Part shown: positions 8,037-19,200 of the stretch, in pieces | How positions within the stretch are numbered: position 1 is the first letter of the stretch | Layout: every line of letters begins with the position of its first letter | IMG/VR virus record: IMGVR_UViG_3300042691_004525 | Span: 1-36,219 of that record | Strand: one strand, 5' to 3' | Source of the DNA: a virus | DNA: 36,219 nt | The notes under the pieces: model-generated | Told to the model about the DNA's origin: nothing | What the model saw: the letters and a program-made list of their open reading frames with translations, nothing else | Databases searched by the model: none | Translations under genes and position numbers: made by a program

Positions 8037-8945
8037 ATGGCATACATTACTAACTATCAATATTATACTAACAATGGTGTAATACCTGAGGACACGAATT
8101 GGGGTTCATATCAATACGTTAGCCTTGCTGATATAGTTAACAACTTCATGCTTATGTATGTTGGCAATGATAAACTTGTCAATAATGTTGAGCGATATAC
8201 TGTCTTGTTTCATGCAAAGAGAGCTATTCAAGAATTAAACTATGATGCATTAAGAAACATTAAAGTGTTGGAATTACACTTAGATGACAGCTTAAAGATG
8301 GTATTACCTCCTGATTATGTTAACTATGTCAGAATATCATTATTAAGAGATGGCGTATTGCTACAATTAACTGAGAATAGAACAATACTTTCAGCAACTG
8401 CATATTTACAAGATAATAACTATAACATCATTTTTGACTTAAATGGTGAAGTTGTTACAGGTACATCAAAGGTGGACATGATGAGACTTGACAAACAACT
8501 TTACACAGGCCCAGGTCCTTACAATGGTACTTATGGTTGGAATTACAATGGTGATTGGTATTTTGGTTATAACATGGGTGGTCGATATGGATTGGCTACT
8601 GATGAAGCAAATGGGAATCCTAAGTTTACTATAAACAAAGCAGCAGGTGTTATTGATTTTTCTAGTGGTGTTGAGGATGGTTATGTTGTGCTTGAGTACA
8701 TTTCAGATGGAATGGAAAATGGTGATGATTCTCTCATCACAATCAACAAGTTAGCTGAGGAATACATTTACAACTATTTAAAGTGGGCTATATTGAACAA
8801 TAAAACTATGGTTCAAGAATTCATAATAAATAGAGTTCGAAAGGACAAAACAGCTTCTTTAAGAAATACAAAAATAAGATTAAGTAATTTACATCCAGCA
8901 AGACTACTTATGTCATTAAGAGGTCGTGATAAAATTATAAAATAA
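8037..8945 (+). CDS. Second tail ring protein
   Basis: A 302-residue protein with a helical N-terminal part (AKRAIQELNYDALRNIKVLE, about 65-84), a beta-rich middle containing aromatic/Gly repeats (about 155-190, GWNYNGDWYFGYNMGGRYG) and a basic helical C-terminus (RNTKIRLSNLHPARLLMSLRG). This layout and its place between the adaptor and muzzle genes match the ring proteins of crAss-like podoviruses. No enzymatic motif is seen. Its stop overlaps the next start by 1 base (TAATG), so translation is probably coupled. Confidence 0.7.
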   Translation: MAYITNYQYYTNNGVIPEDTNWGSYQYVSLADIVNNFMLMYVGNDKLVNNVERYTVLFHAKRAIQELNYDALRNIKVLELHLDDSLKMVLPPDYVNYVRISLLRDGVLLQLTENRTILSATAYLQDNNYNIIFDLNGEVVTGTSKVDMMRLDKQLYTGPGPYNGTYGWNYNGDWYFGYNMGGRYGLATDEANGNPKFTINKAAGVIDFSSGVEDGYVVLEYISDGMENGDDSLITINKLAEEYIYNYLKWAILNNKTMVQEFIINRVRKDKTASLRNTKIRLSNLHPARLLMSLRGRDKIIK

Positions 8946-11900
8946 TGGAATTAAAAAAGACTTTTATTGCCGGTAAGATGAATAAGGATCTTGACGAGAG
9001 ACTTGTTCCTGATGGTGAATTTATAGATGCATTGAATGTTACGATTGACACAACGTCAGGATCTAATATTGGTGCTGTATCAAACTCACTTGGCAATACA
9101 TTAGTGACTAACATACAGCAATTGATTGAGGATAGAGGTGTAGTGTATGTTGGTTCGAACGCTAAAACTATCGGTGCTGTTACTTATGAGGCTGACAACT
9201 TAATATATTGGTTGGTTACTAGTGATAACTTTGATGCTATATTTGAGTATAGTGAAGTATTTCAATTAACAAGCATAGTATTATTATGTACTCAAGGTCA
9301 ACTTAATTTTAGTAAGAACTACCCTGTAACTGGCATTAATTTTATTCCTGCATCTAAAGGTGAAGGACCATTCATATATTGGACAGATGGGTTAAATCCA
9401 CCAAGGAGAATAAATGTATCAAGATGTAAAGGTTATACGACAGATGATGCAAAAATAGTTGATGATATTGACGTTATTCTTAGGCCACCTTTATATTCGC
9501 CTAAGATTGATTTAGAATTAGTTTCATCTTTAAACATATCTAATAATATTCAAGATAAATTTATTTATTTTTCATATCGATTTAAATATAAAGACAATCA
9601 ATATAGTTCATTAGCACCATTTTCAGCTGTTGCTTTTCATGCAAGTTCTTTTACATATGATTATAATACAGGCGATAACAAGGGTATGCTTAATAAATAT
9701 AATCAAGTTAATGTAACATTTGATACAGGTAGTGAATTTGTTGAAGAGATACAAGCATTATATTTTGATACATATAAGCTTAATGTTTATATAATTGATA
9801 ATTACAACAAATCAGACATTCCAATATCTGATAACTCAAAGTATACTATAACATTTAATGCTAATAAGATATACACTCCAATTGAGTCAAGTGAGGTAAC
9901 AAGACTATTTGACAATGTTCCATTAACTGCTAAAGCTCAAGAGATAATTGGCAACAGATTGGTTTATGGTAACTACGTTCAATTTAGAGATATTGTAAAT
10001 TCAAATGGTGTTAAGATTATTCCTAATTACACATTAGAGCTTAGCTCTGAAGCTATAACAACTGCACCAAAAAAAACATTTAGAAGTGATCGTGATTATG
10101 AAATAGGGGTTGTATATTTGGATGAGTATGGTAGAATGACAACTGCTTTAACGAGCAAGGAAAACGTATTGTATATACCATCTGCTAATTCAGATACAGC
10201 TAATTCAATTAAACTTACATTAAATAATGAGCCACCATTTTGGGCTACCAACTATAGATTTGTGATAAAACAAGCTCAAGGTGATTATTACAATATATTT
10301 CCGAGATTAGTGGTTGTGGATGGTAATTTTAGATACTTCTTAATTAATGAGGCAGATAGAGATAAAATAACTATCGGTGGATATATTATATTTAAAACTT
10401 CAAATGCTGTAGCCACTTATTCAAATAAGCAATTTAAAGTTCTTGAACTTGAGTATAAAACAGCTAGTTCGCCATTTACAATTGAAGGGGTGTATTTTAA
10501 AATTAAAGCAGATCCTTTTGATACGTTTTTAGAAAACAATTTGCTTTATACTGATAAGAGTAGTTTAGGTAATGGACCTAAAAGAGATGTTTGTGGTAAT
10601 GATCCTGCTTATTTTATTCCATTGTTAAATGCATTATTCTATATCAATAAATCTTTTTACTCAAGTACTGGAGACAACACTCTTACAGAACCGTATATGT
10701 CTGGTTCGCCAAATGTAGATATTCAGTATAACCCACCTATGCCTCTTTCTACACCAGGGAATGATATTAGAATTTCTGTAAAAATGGTATCAACAAATGT
10801 GCTAATTCCAAATATTGCAGATAGTTTTCAATGGACTATCGAGCCAGATGCAAATTCAGGTTATAGCTCTAGTATTTCTATTGCTTCATCTGTAACCATA
10901 TTTACTCCTTACACTTCTGGTGATTATTCGTTATTGTTTGATACTTCATCTGCTTACAATGTTGGAGACATTTATGTGTTTAACGTTAGAGCTACTGATG
11001 GTCCATACACAAGTACTGTTATAGATACTGTAAATGGCTCAGGTACAAGTGGTGTTCCAATCGGAGGTACATTAGATGATTTTGATCCAGACGATTATGG
11101 TGGTCACTCTATTTTGCAATTTAATCAACCTATATATCCAGGCGCAAGTATTGAAATAAATATACTTACTGATGGAGTAAATATTGGAGATAGGGCTCAG
11201 TCTAATTCTTTTACCAATAATGATGCATATTACAAAAACCTAGAGGAGTGGTTTTGGAAGTCAGGAGCGTATAAAAATTTTCAATACATAGATTTTTCTA
11301 ATGCATTACAGACTTCTTCTAATAATATAACATTTAGGAATTCAGCAGGTCCTGTAGGATATTCTTCTGGAGTTAGTAATTATATTACCGATGGAGGTGT
11401 AAATGGTATTACTTGTATGATGATTCGTGGTATAGGTGCTCCTGGTGGTGGTTCTTGCGATAGAAATATTATTGATGCAGAATTAAAAGTATCTCAAAAT
11501 GAGTCTATTGAATTAGTTGCCGAAACAGTTCCTATAGTATCAGATATTGATGTATTCTATGAAATGCGTAAGACATATCGAATAGAGAATGGTAATCATA
11601 TGGTATCGTGGCCTTATGCTGACTTTACTGATGCAGGTGCTTCATTTCCTTTAGTTCCAGCAGCAGCAGGCAAAACAGCACTTGGTCCATTGAATCCGTT
11701 ATTGCCTACATCGACAGACTTAATGCATTCTTTTAATATAGGAGAAGTAGTTTATGTAAAAAATTCAGATACAGTTCCTCCAATAGAAGGGCCTCCTGAT
11801 GGACCTTATACTATATTATATGTAACTGACTATGCTATTGTAATAGATTGGCCTTTTGTAGCAGGAACAACATTTCCAGGAAAAGTATTCTATAAGTCAT

Positions 11901-12940
11901 GGGAAAGCGATCAGGACTTAAATGCTTCTCCAAGTCCTACACCATTAGTAGTAGAACTAAACAATGTAACATCTGACAACTCAGACTTCAACGCCTTTGC
12001 ATTTGGAAATGGAGTTGAATCATATAGGATTTATGACAACTTCTTGAGGCCAACGATGAGATATAGTCCAAGAGCAACAAGTGTTATTGAGGACTATAAA
12101 CAAGAAGAAAAGTTCTCATCACTTTGCTATAGTGGTATATTTAAAGGAGACACATCAACAAACAGACTTAACTCTTTTAATTTATCACAAGCGAACTTTA
12201 AGAATTTAGATAAGCAGTACGGACCGATACAAAAGTTGTATGCTCAAGATACCAATCTAATGGTATTACAGCAGGACAAAATAACGGCAGTTCTTTATGG
12301 AAAGAACTTGTTAGTTGATGCTGTTGGTGGTGGTCAAGTGGCATCTGTGCCGGAAGTACTAGGTAATCAAATTGTTCATCCATCTGAGTATGGTATTAGT
12401 AACAACCCTGAGAGTTTTGGTAAGTTCGCTAACTCTGTTTTCTTTACAGATGCTAGACGAGGAGCTGTACTTCAGATGACAGGTGATCAAGTTGTTGAGA
12501 TATCAGCAAATGGTATGAAGAACTACTTTAGAGATGAGCTAAAAGACAATCCAAACACTCAGAAGTTAGGAGTATATGATCCATATAATGAAACTTACGT
12601 GTTGGCATTTACTGATGTTAGGCAAGGCACTTGTGAATTATCTATTAGTCAAAGCACGCTAACATTAGCTTGGAATACATTTGGGTTTCCATTCAATATG
12701 TTCTCAATAATGTCAAGTACATTTTGGACTGTTACATTGCAAGATACTGGAGATGGAACTAATTGGTTAACGTTGAATGTTGCTTCAGGTTATGGTGATC
12801 AAGACATAATATCTGATGTTGATAGTAATGATAGTGTTAATCCAAGAAGTGTTGATTTTGTTGTTGAATATTGCGATGGTGAAACTATAACATTTACATT
12901 GACTCAGGAAGGCAATGGTTCACCTGGTGAAGAATTATAA
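8945..12940 (+). CDS. Tail muzzle / stabilisation protein with C-terminal BACON-like domain
   Basis: A 1331-residue protein. The N-terminus (FIAGKMNKDLDERLVPDGEF) is the hallmark start of the large tail stabilisation or muzzle proteins of Bacteroidota and marine podoviruses. A big beta-structured body follows; the region about 1100-1220 (RGAVLQMTGDQVVEISANGM, GVYDPYNETYVLAF) belongs to the conserved part. From about residue 1225 the sequence changes to a BACON-like beta domain (CELSISQSTLTL, WLTLNVASGYG, TFTLTQEGNG), a fold linked to carbohydrate or mucin binding. In relatives I recall, the conserved C-terminal muzzle segment follows without a break; here it is found in the next gene, so this gene looks like the N-terminal piece of a split protein. 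Confidence 0.78.
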   Translation: MELKKTFIAGKMNKDLDERLVPDGEFIDALNVTIDTTSGSNIGAVSNSLGNTLVTNIQQLIEDRGVVYVGSNAKTIGAVTYEADNLIYWLVTSDNFDAIFEYSEVFQLTSIVLLCTQGQLNFSKNYPVTGINFIPASKGEGPFIYWTDGLNPPRRINVSRCKGYTTDDAKIVDDIDVILRPPLYSPKIDLELVSSLNISNNIQDKFIYFSYRFKYKDNQYSSLAPFSAVAFHASSFTYDYNTGDNKGMLNKYNQVNVTFDTGSEFVEEIQALYFDTYKLNVYIIDNYNKSDIPISDNSKYTITFNANKIYTPIESSEVTRLFDNVPLTAKAQEIIGNRLVYGNYVQFRDIVNSNGVKIIPNYTLELSSEAITTAPKKTFRSDRDYEIGVVYLDEYGRMTTALTSKENVLYIPSANSDTANSIKLTLNNEPPFWATNYRFVIKQAQGDYYNIFPRLVVVDGNFRYFLINEADRDKITIGGYIIFKTSNAVATYSNKQFKVLELEYKTASSPFTIEGVYFKIKADPFDTFLENNLLYTDKSSLGNGPKRDVCGNDPAYFIPLLNALFYINKSFYSSTGDNTLTEPYMSGSPNVDIQYNPPMPLSTPGNDIRISVKMVSTNVLIPNIADSFQWTIEPDANSGYSSSISIASSVTIFTPYTSGDYSLLFDTSSAYNVGDIYVFNVRATDGPYTSTVIDTVNGSGTSGVPIGGTLDDFDPDDYGGHSILQFNQPIYPGASIEINILTDGVNIGDRAQSNSFTNNDAYYKNLEEWFWKSGAYKNFQYIDFSNALQTSSNNITFRNSAGPVGYSSGVSNYITDGGVNGITCMMIRGIGAPGGGSCDRNIIDAELKVSQNESIELVAETVPIVSDIDVFYEMRKTYRIENGNHMVSWPYADFTDAGASFPLVPAAAGKTALGPLNPLLPTSTDLMHSFNIGEVVYVKNSDTVPPIEGPPDGPYTILYVTDYAIVIDWPFVAGTTFPGKVFYKSWESDQDLNASPSPTPLVVELNNVTSDNSDFNAFAFGNGVESYRIYDNFLRPTMRYSPRATSVIEDYKQEEKFSSLCYSGIFKGDTSTNRLNSFNLSQANFKNLDKQYGPIQKLYAQDTNLMVLQQDKITAVLYGKNLLVDAVGGGQVASVPEVLGNQIVHPSEYGISNNPESFGKFANSVFFTDARRGAVLQMTGDQVVEISANGMKNYFRDELKDNPNTQKLGVYDPYNETYVLAFTDVRQGTCELSISQSTLTLAWNTFGFPFNMFSIMSSTFWTVTLQDTGDGTNWLTLNVASGYGDQDIISDVDSNDSVNPRSVDFVVEYCDGETITFTLTQEGNGSPGEEL

Positions 12941-12945
12941 TTTTG
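12938..12945 (+). promoter_or_regulatory. Promoter-like box at muzzle gene seam
   Basis: TAATTTTG fits TAnnTTTG, overlaps the stop codon of the muzzle gene and lies 5 bases from the next ATG. No good -33 box is present. It may be chance in AT-rich DNA or allow separate expression of the second part. Confidence 0.35.
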
Positions 12946-12949
12946 TAAT

Positions 12950-13969
12950 ATGTGTGATTGTATAAAAATAAACTACACTCCAATAGGTCAAGAACCTGTA
13001 TCTATTGAAGTTACTGCTACAGGAGTAATTAATTCTAAAAACTATTATGAGTTTACTTATGATAGCCAAACATTAACAATTGCTTGGGGTGGAGTAGTTT
13101 GGGTAATGGGAGTTTATCTAGGTACTGATTTATGGATATTGGCTGATGATGTTGAATGTCCTATAGGTAATTGGGTAAATAATGATGACACTACATACTT
13201 CTCTGCATTTAGTATAGAAGAATGCATGCCTAGAAAAACTGTATCTTATTCTATGGTATCAACCGGTTGGAATTCATTTTGGTCTTATCAGCCTGATTGG
13301 ATGACAGAGATGAATAGCACGTTCTATACTTTTAAAAATGGAGAGCTTTGGAAGCATAATGTAAATACGACTAGAAACAATTTCTATGGCCAACAATACC
13401 AATCAAGCATTAGAACAATTTTTAATGCTGATCCGTTAACAGTCAAGGTATTCAACACATTGTCACTTAACAGCACGCATCCTTGGACTGCCGACCTATA
13501 TACCAACATAAGTGCAGGTACAATCGACTATACATATTTTGTTGAGAAGGAAGGGCAATGGTTCGCTTATGTCAGACGATTCAATAATACAATTGACGTA
13601 AAAGCGTTGTCTACTCAAGGAGTTGGGTCTGCTGATAGTGTTGACTCAACAACACCATCTGCGGTTGTACTTGACTTCTCATTTAATTTAGATTCAAGTA
13701 TTAGTGTAGGTGATAAAATTTATAAGAATATAGGCTCTAATTTAGTATTGGTTGGAATTATTACTGATATATCAACAAATTCTATGACTATTGACACTAC
13801 TATTGGAACTATCCCTGTAACAACTGACTTTTTAATATGCGTTAAAAATAGTCAAGCTGAATCATTTGGAGCAAGAGGGTACTATATGAATGTGTATTTG
13901 TATAACGATTCAATAGAGCAAGTTAAATTGTTTGCAATAGGCACTTCAGTATTCAAAAGTTTTCTGTAA
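12950..13969 (+). CDS. Muzzle C-terminal part with an added N-terminal domain
   Basis: A 339-residue protein. Residues 1-95 are a small Cys-containing beta domain (MCDCIKINYTP, SKNYYEFTYD, ECPIGNW) that I take to be a separate adhesin-like module. From about residue 96 the sequence reads as the conserved C-terminus of muzzle proteins: SYSMVSTGWNSFWSYQPDWM, FYTFKNGELWKHN, FNADPLTVKVFNTL, FVEKEGQWFAYVRR. It starts 9 bases after the 1331-residue gene, same strand. The pair therefore looks like one ancestral protein separated by insertion of two domains and a stop-start at the junction. The parts probably assemble together at the tail tip. Cotranscription is likely. Confidence 0.72.
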   Translation: MCDCIKINYTPIGQEPVSIEVTATGVINSKNYYEFTYDSQTLTIAWGGVVWVMGVYLGTDLWILADDVECPIGNWVNNDDTTYFSAFSIEECMPRKTVSYSMVSTGWNSFWSYQPDWMTEMNSTFYTFKNGELWKHNVNTTRNNFYGQQYQSSIRTIFNADPLTVKVFNTLSLNSTHPWTADLYTNISAGTIDYTYFVEKEGQWFAYVRRFNNTIDVKALSTQGVGSADSVDSTTPSAVVLDFSFNLDSSISVGDKIYKNIGSNLVLVGIITDISTNSMTIDTTIGTIPVTTDFLICVKNSQAESFGARGYYMNVYLYNDSIEQVKLFAIGTSVFKSFL

Positions 13970-13974
13970 ATTTG
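13967..13974 (+). promoter_or_regulatory. Possible promoter box for internal proteins
   Basis: TAAATTTG fits TAnnTTTG and begins at the stop codon of the preceding gene, 22 bases before the next ATG. There is no convincing -33 box, so this is tentative. Confidence 0.4.
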
Positions 13975-13996
13975 TATATATTCAAATAATAAAATC

Positions 13997-14665
13997 ATGG
14001 TTGGAGTTGGATTAGGGTTGGGATTATTGCAAGCTGGGTTAAATACTTTTCAAGCTATACAGTCTCAAAAAGCAATGAAACAAGCTGCACAGGCTAAATC
14101 TCAAGCGCAACAGCAATTAAAAAACATTAAAGAGTTTAACGCTTTTAAAGCAGTTCAAGTTCCCACTTTGGGATTTGATTTGGCACAACAATCAAAAGCT
14201 CAAGCAACCACTCAAGCGGTAGAGGCTGCAAAAGCAGCAGGAGCTGAAGGTGTTGCGGCTTTAGGAGGTATACTTGAAGCTGGATTTAAGCAAGATTTAG
14301 ATATAGCAGCACAAGCAGGTGAAGCTAAATTTAGAAGAGATGCAATGCAAGCTGAGGCTGAACAAGGAATTCAGTCAAGACAAGCAGAAAGAGATTTTGC
14401 TATAGGCGCATATAATTTGCAAGATGCAACAGATAGAGAAAATCAAGCTAAACAGAATAGAAATGAAGCAATTGCAGGTGCAGTTAGCGCACTTGGAGGT
14501 GCTGCTCTTGGTGCTTTTGAAGATAGCGCATTGTATAAAAAAAATAAAACTACAAATTTTAATGTAGGTGATACTGCTAGTCAAGGTCAAGCAGGTTATG
14601 GCGTTCTATCTAATCAAAATCAACAGCCTCAACAAAATCAATGGTGGAATTCATTAACATATTAA
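13997..14665 (+). CDS. Internal virion (ejection-type) protein
   Basis: A 222-residue Ala/Gln-rich protein (QAAQAKSQAQQQLKN, EAAKAAGAEGVAALGG) with a glycine-rich hydrophobic N-terminus (VGVGLGLGLLQAG), long helices, a second hydrophobic stretch (AIAGAVSALGGAALGAF, about 154-170) and a Gln/Asn-rich tail. This composition is typical of small internal proteins of podoviruses that leave the capsid with the DNA and insert into or cross the host envelope. It is followed by two further large internal-type genes. No enzymatic motif is present, so the role is inferred. Confidence 0.65.
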   Translation: MVGVGLGLGLLQAGLNTFQAIQSQKAMKQAAQAKSQAQQQLKNIKEFNAFKAVQVPTLGFDLAQQSKAQATTQAVEAAKAAGAEGVAALGGILEAGFKQDLDIAAQAGEAKFRRDAMQAEAEQGIQSRQAERDFAIGAYNLQDATDRENQAKQNRNEAIAGAVSALGGAALGAFEDSALYKKNKTTNFNVGDTASQGQAGYGVLSNQNQQPQQNQWWNSLTY

Positions 14666-14672
14666 TTTAATT

Positions 14673-16196
14673 ATGGCTACTAGAAATCCATACTACATAC
14701 AACAAGAAAGTCAAATGGCAGAGCCTATTGATTGGAATACTGTAATAGGTGACTTGACTACTAGATATAGGACTATAAAAAAAGAAAGAGAGGGTCAAAG
14801 AGAAGCACTAGATGCATTAGTTGATACAAATAGTAAGATACTTCAAGCAACTCAACTTGGCAAAAGCCCTAATATTAATGAATTCATTCTAAGGGGTACT
14901 GAAATGGGTAGATCTAAGCTAAATGAATGGAATAAGTTATTAAAATCTGGTCAATTAAACCCATCGGAATATAAAAATAGAATTAATAACTTAATGGATA
15001 GTTGGAATCAACTTGCAATTACCACTAAGACCTATGATGAAAGGATGCAAGAGATTTTTAAAAATCAGCAACCTGATGAGAATGGTGTGGTTAAAGGTTC
15101 GGCACTTGAGTTAGAAAGAGCAAATGAATTAGCTCAATATCAAGATTTAAAAAATAAAACATTGATGTTCGATGATCCAACAGGAAAAATATTTTTAGCT
15201 AAAATTAATAATGAAGGTATATTAGATCCTACTTCAGTAACAGATCCTAGAGCATTAAATAATTTCGCTAATATAATTGATAACAAAGTTCAGCTTGCTA
15301 GTTTAGTTGATGCAGGAACTGAAGGTTGGAAAACATTTAAAATTGAAAATGGTCAAAGAACAGTTAATGATATTAGACAAAACAAAGATGCTTACGCTAA
15401 AGCAAAAGCTTCTTTAATAAATGGTATATTAAGCAATAATAGCGCAATAGCGAGTGTTCTTACTGATTACACAAATGATGAATATGACTATTATTTAAAT
15501 AATGATGATTTTTTATCTAGAGTTCAAAAAAGAATACAAACTGAAAATTATGCTAGAGAGCTTAATAATAAGCAACCTATGACAGAAGATGAGTTAAATA
15601 AATTTATTGAATCTCAAAAAAGCAAATTTATACTTTTAACGCATGATGATCAAGGTATATTGCAACCTCAACCGACTGAAGCACAAAGAAAAGCTGCTCT
15701 TGATACCGTTGATGCTGAGATTGAAATAAGAATGGGCAAGGAGGAGATAATGGACGAACCTTACAGAGGTGGAACAGGTGGAAGTGGTGCAGGTGGTGGA
15801 TCTACCAAGTCAGATAATTTTGCAGTTTCCACTTATATAGCAGCAAATAAAGCATTAGAGCAAGGTGATTTTTCTAACTTAGATAACGATCAATATAACT
15901 TTAGTCAAGGAACTGATTCGAGTGGTAAAAAGTTTGTTAAGGTATCTAAAAGAGCATACGATGAAAGAAGCAAAACTTATTATAATGATCCAAAAGCTAA
16001 AGTTATAAGAGTTTATTCAGCTGATGGTTTAGCTTCATACATTAAAGGAATGGATAAACAAAAGAATTTACCTACATCCATATACAATAGTGGTAAGAAT
16101 GATTTCTTTAAATTGAATAACTATACATTACCAGGTACATATAAACAAGGACAAAGTAGTGGTCAATCAAACGATCCATTAGGTTTAGGAATTTAA
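14673..16196 (+). CDS. Internal virion / cargo protein
   Basis: A 507-residue, mostly helical protein (residues 30-130 and 210-330 rich in charged helices) with a very glycine-rich flexible linker at about 362-376 (RGGTGGSGAGGGSTK) and a mixed C-terminal domain (about 380-490). No membrane segment or catalytic motif is recognised. It sits 7 bases after the small internal protein and 15 bases before the giant polyvalent gene, so the three form one unit. In crAss-like phages the equivalent positions hold cargo proteins packed in the tail or capsid and ejected with DNA; this is inference from order. Confidence 0.62.
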   Translation: MATRNPYYIQQESQMAEPIDWNTVIGDLTTRYRTIKKEREGQREALDALVDTNSKILQATQLGKSPNINEFILRGTEMGRSKLNEWNKLLKSGQLNPSEYKNRINNLMDSWNQLAITTKTYDERMQEIFKNQQPDENGVVKGSALELERANELAQYQDLKNKTLMFDDPTGKIFLAKINNEGILDPTSVTDPRALNNFANIIDNKVQLASLVDAGTEGWKTFKIENGQRTVNDIRQNKDAYAKAKASLINGILSNNSAIASVLTDYTNDEYDYYLNNDDFLSRVQKRIQTENYARELNNKQPMTEDELNKFIESQKSKFILLTHDDQGILQPQPTEAQRKAALDTVDAEIEIRMGKEEIMDEPYRGGTGGSGAGGGSTKSDNFAVSTYIAANKALEQGDFSNLDNDQYNFSQGTDSSGKKFVKVSKRAYDERSKTYYNDPKAKVIRVYSADGLASYIKGMDKQKNLPTSIYNSGKNDFFKLNNYTLPGTYKQGQSSGQSNDPLGLGI

Positions 16197-16211
16197 TAAA
16201 AAAAATAAGTT

Positions 16212-19200
16212 ATGCCATTAGATTATATCGAGTTTGCTAAAAAAATTAAAAGTAAATATCCAGAGTACAATGATATTGATGATTTAACTTTGGCAAAAAA
16301 AATGATTGAAAAGTATCCTGAATACAAAAACGAAGTGTCTTTTGATTCTGTATTAAAAAAAAAAGAGGTTTCACAATCAACACAAAAACAAAAAGTTACT
16401 TCTTCGGTTACATCAAAGACGGCTCAAAAACAGCCTTCGGTATCTTCTGTAGAAGACAAACCAATCGTTCTTGATTATGAAGGAAATCGAGTAGATAAAC
16501 AAAATAAAGGGATAAGTAATTATTCAAAGTATAGGAAAATTGGTGATCAATATTATAAAGGACAAGGAGAGATATTTAATAATTACCCTGGTAAAGAAGG
16601 AAAAGCGTATAGATTTGATAATGGTAAATGGTTTGAATATAGTTCTACAATATCAGGTGCTAATGGAGATGTTAATGTCTTAGATAGTCCTATTAAAGAT
16701 CCAATGCGTGTAGATGCATTAAACAGACAATTTAAAAAACAAGGAGGTACTGAGCAAGGTGTTCTAGTTGGTTATCCTGGAAAGGAACAAAATGAATATA
16801 AGATAGAAAATAATCAATGGAAAAAAAGAACTCCTGAAAATAAAACATGGGTTACTATAACTAATGAAGGATCTATAAATGCTTTAAATAATTATTTTAA
16901 AAAAGACATATATGCTGAAAAAGATCAATCTAAAATATCTAAATTAAAACAAGATAATCAATATTCTGTTGACTTTAATAGAAACTTAAAATCAATAAAT
17001 TCAAAACTTATTGGAGGTGAAGAAGAATCAGTTGTTCCAACATTAATTAAAAAATTTCCAACTTTTAAATTTAATGAAACTGGAGCAGGAGACAGAATGA
17101 TTGTAACAGCTCCAAATGGCCAACAAAAAACAATTATTCTTGACAATTGGACTTGGGATGAAGATAAAAGAAATTCCGATGAGCTTATTGGTTGGATGCA
17201 AGCCAATAACCTTACTCCATCAGAACAAGAAAAGTTAAATGATTTAAGATTTAAATCAAGGGAAGAAGAAAGGTATATTGCTCCTGGAATTGGTGACACA
17301 ACAGCTGTAATAGCCAGAAGAGAATCACGTGAACAAAAATTAGCAAAAGAAGTTTTCAATATAAATAAAAAAATATCTAAAGATTCAGAACAATTCTTGA
17401 GTCAAGAGGAACAAGTAAGAAAACAAGCAAGAGAATCTAGATATCAATGGATGCCTATAAAATCTCAAAAAGTAAAAGAGATTCAAGATGAGTATTCAAA
17501 ATATTTAAAAGATCCTAGTGGAATGAGTAAATATGACCAAGTTAGGGCTCAATCTGCTTTAGGTTCATTAATTAAAGATAATGAAACAATTAAGAATGCA
17601 TATAAATATCAAAATGATATAAAATATAATATAGATTCATATAAGAATAAATCAAAAAAAGCTGAGTCATATATTTTATCATTGAATGAAAAATACATAA
17701 ATGGTGAAATAACTAAGGAAGAATTTGAAAATGAGATTAATCTAAAACAAAAAGAATTATTAGATCAAGATAGAGAAATAAAAAATCAAATAAAAATATC
17801 AGATCATTTAACTAAATCAGTAAATCAATCGGTAGCTGAAAATTATTTAATATCTGAAACTAAAGGAGGATTAGGAGGAGGATTAGTTTTAAGTGGTATA
17901 AAAGGAATGCTTTCTCCAGTTAGATTATTAATGGAAGCAAGTGGTGAAAAAATGTCAGCTGAACAATGGCATGAGGCTATAAAAGGAGCTGTTTCGCCAT
18001 TTTGGGATTTTCAAACTAGTTTAGATTACTTGCGTTCAGAAGAAAGACCTGATTTATATAAAGCTGCTTTTTCCGTATCTGAATCGTTAGGAGCTATGTT
18101 GCCAATGGCTGTAACTGGAGGAGCAACGGCTTTAGGGACAGGTGTGTTAGGTACAGGTACAATGGGTGCAGTAGCATTTTATCCAATGTCTTACTATGAA
18201 ATGAAAGACGAATTAGAGGATATTAAAATTCCTGAATCTCATAAAGTAGGTATGGCGGCTATATATGGACTTGTAGCTTCTACACTTGAGTCTATAGGAA
18301 TGCAATATGTTATGGGTAAATTTAATACTGCTACAGGAACTGCAATAAAAAGAAATATACTTAGAAATGTTTTATCTAAATCTATTCCAAAAGATGCACC
18401 AAAAGAATTTATTGATGCGCTTGTAAGAACTGAAACAAAAGCTTATTTAGCTAACTTAGGATTAACAACTGGTGGAGCTATGTTAGTTGAAGGAACAACC
18501 GAATCATTACAAAGTTTAACAGGAGCTGGAATAAAGGAATCATATGACCTAGCTAATAAAAAGGATTTGTTTAATACAACGGGATTAAAAGATGTAGTTA
18601 AAGGAGCTTTATATGAAGGTTATTTAGGTGCGTTAGGTGGTGGTATGGTTCATAGCATATATGTTGCTAAAGATTCGTATCAAAGAAAAAAACAATTAAA
18701 TAGCGTTGAGTTAAATCTTTTAATGATGGCAGCTAAGACTGAGGGTATAAGTGAAGCACTCATGACAAATCTTAAAGCTGATATGTTAAATGGAAGAATG
18801 ACAAAACAAGAGGCTATAGATATAATTGCAAATTTTAATACAGTAAGAGGAAATTTAAATCAAATGCCTGAAAACTTAACTCCTGAAGCTCAATCAGTAT
18901 CATTGAGTTTAATGATGGAGAGAGACAGACTTAATAAACAAATAGAAGGTAAAGATTTAAATCTCGTTAAACCTCAAACAGAAAGAATTAATGAGATAAA
19001 TACACGCCTACAAGAAATAGCAAAAGAAAGTTCCGTTCAAGTAGAAACTACAATTGGCGTAGAAATAGAGGAAGGAAAACCTCAAGTTGTTGCCGAAGAA
19101 GTTATACCTCAAGAAGAAATAGCTACAAGACAAAGAGATACTGAGTCAAGTATTAAAAGAAAAGACTTATTTAATGGTGTTGGAGCTTTTTCTAGAGAAT

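Noticed and set aside
16958-17359. 133-codon antisense frame
   Set aside because: Shadow of the giant gene; composition is that expected from the reverse of AT-rich coding DNA.
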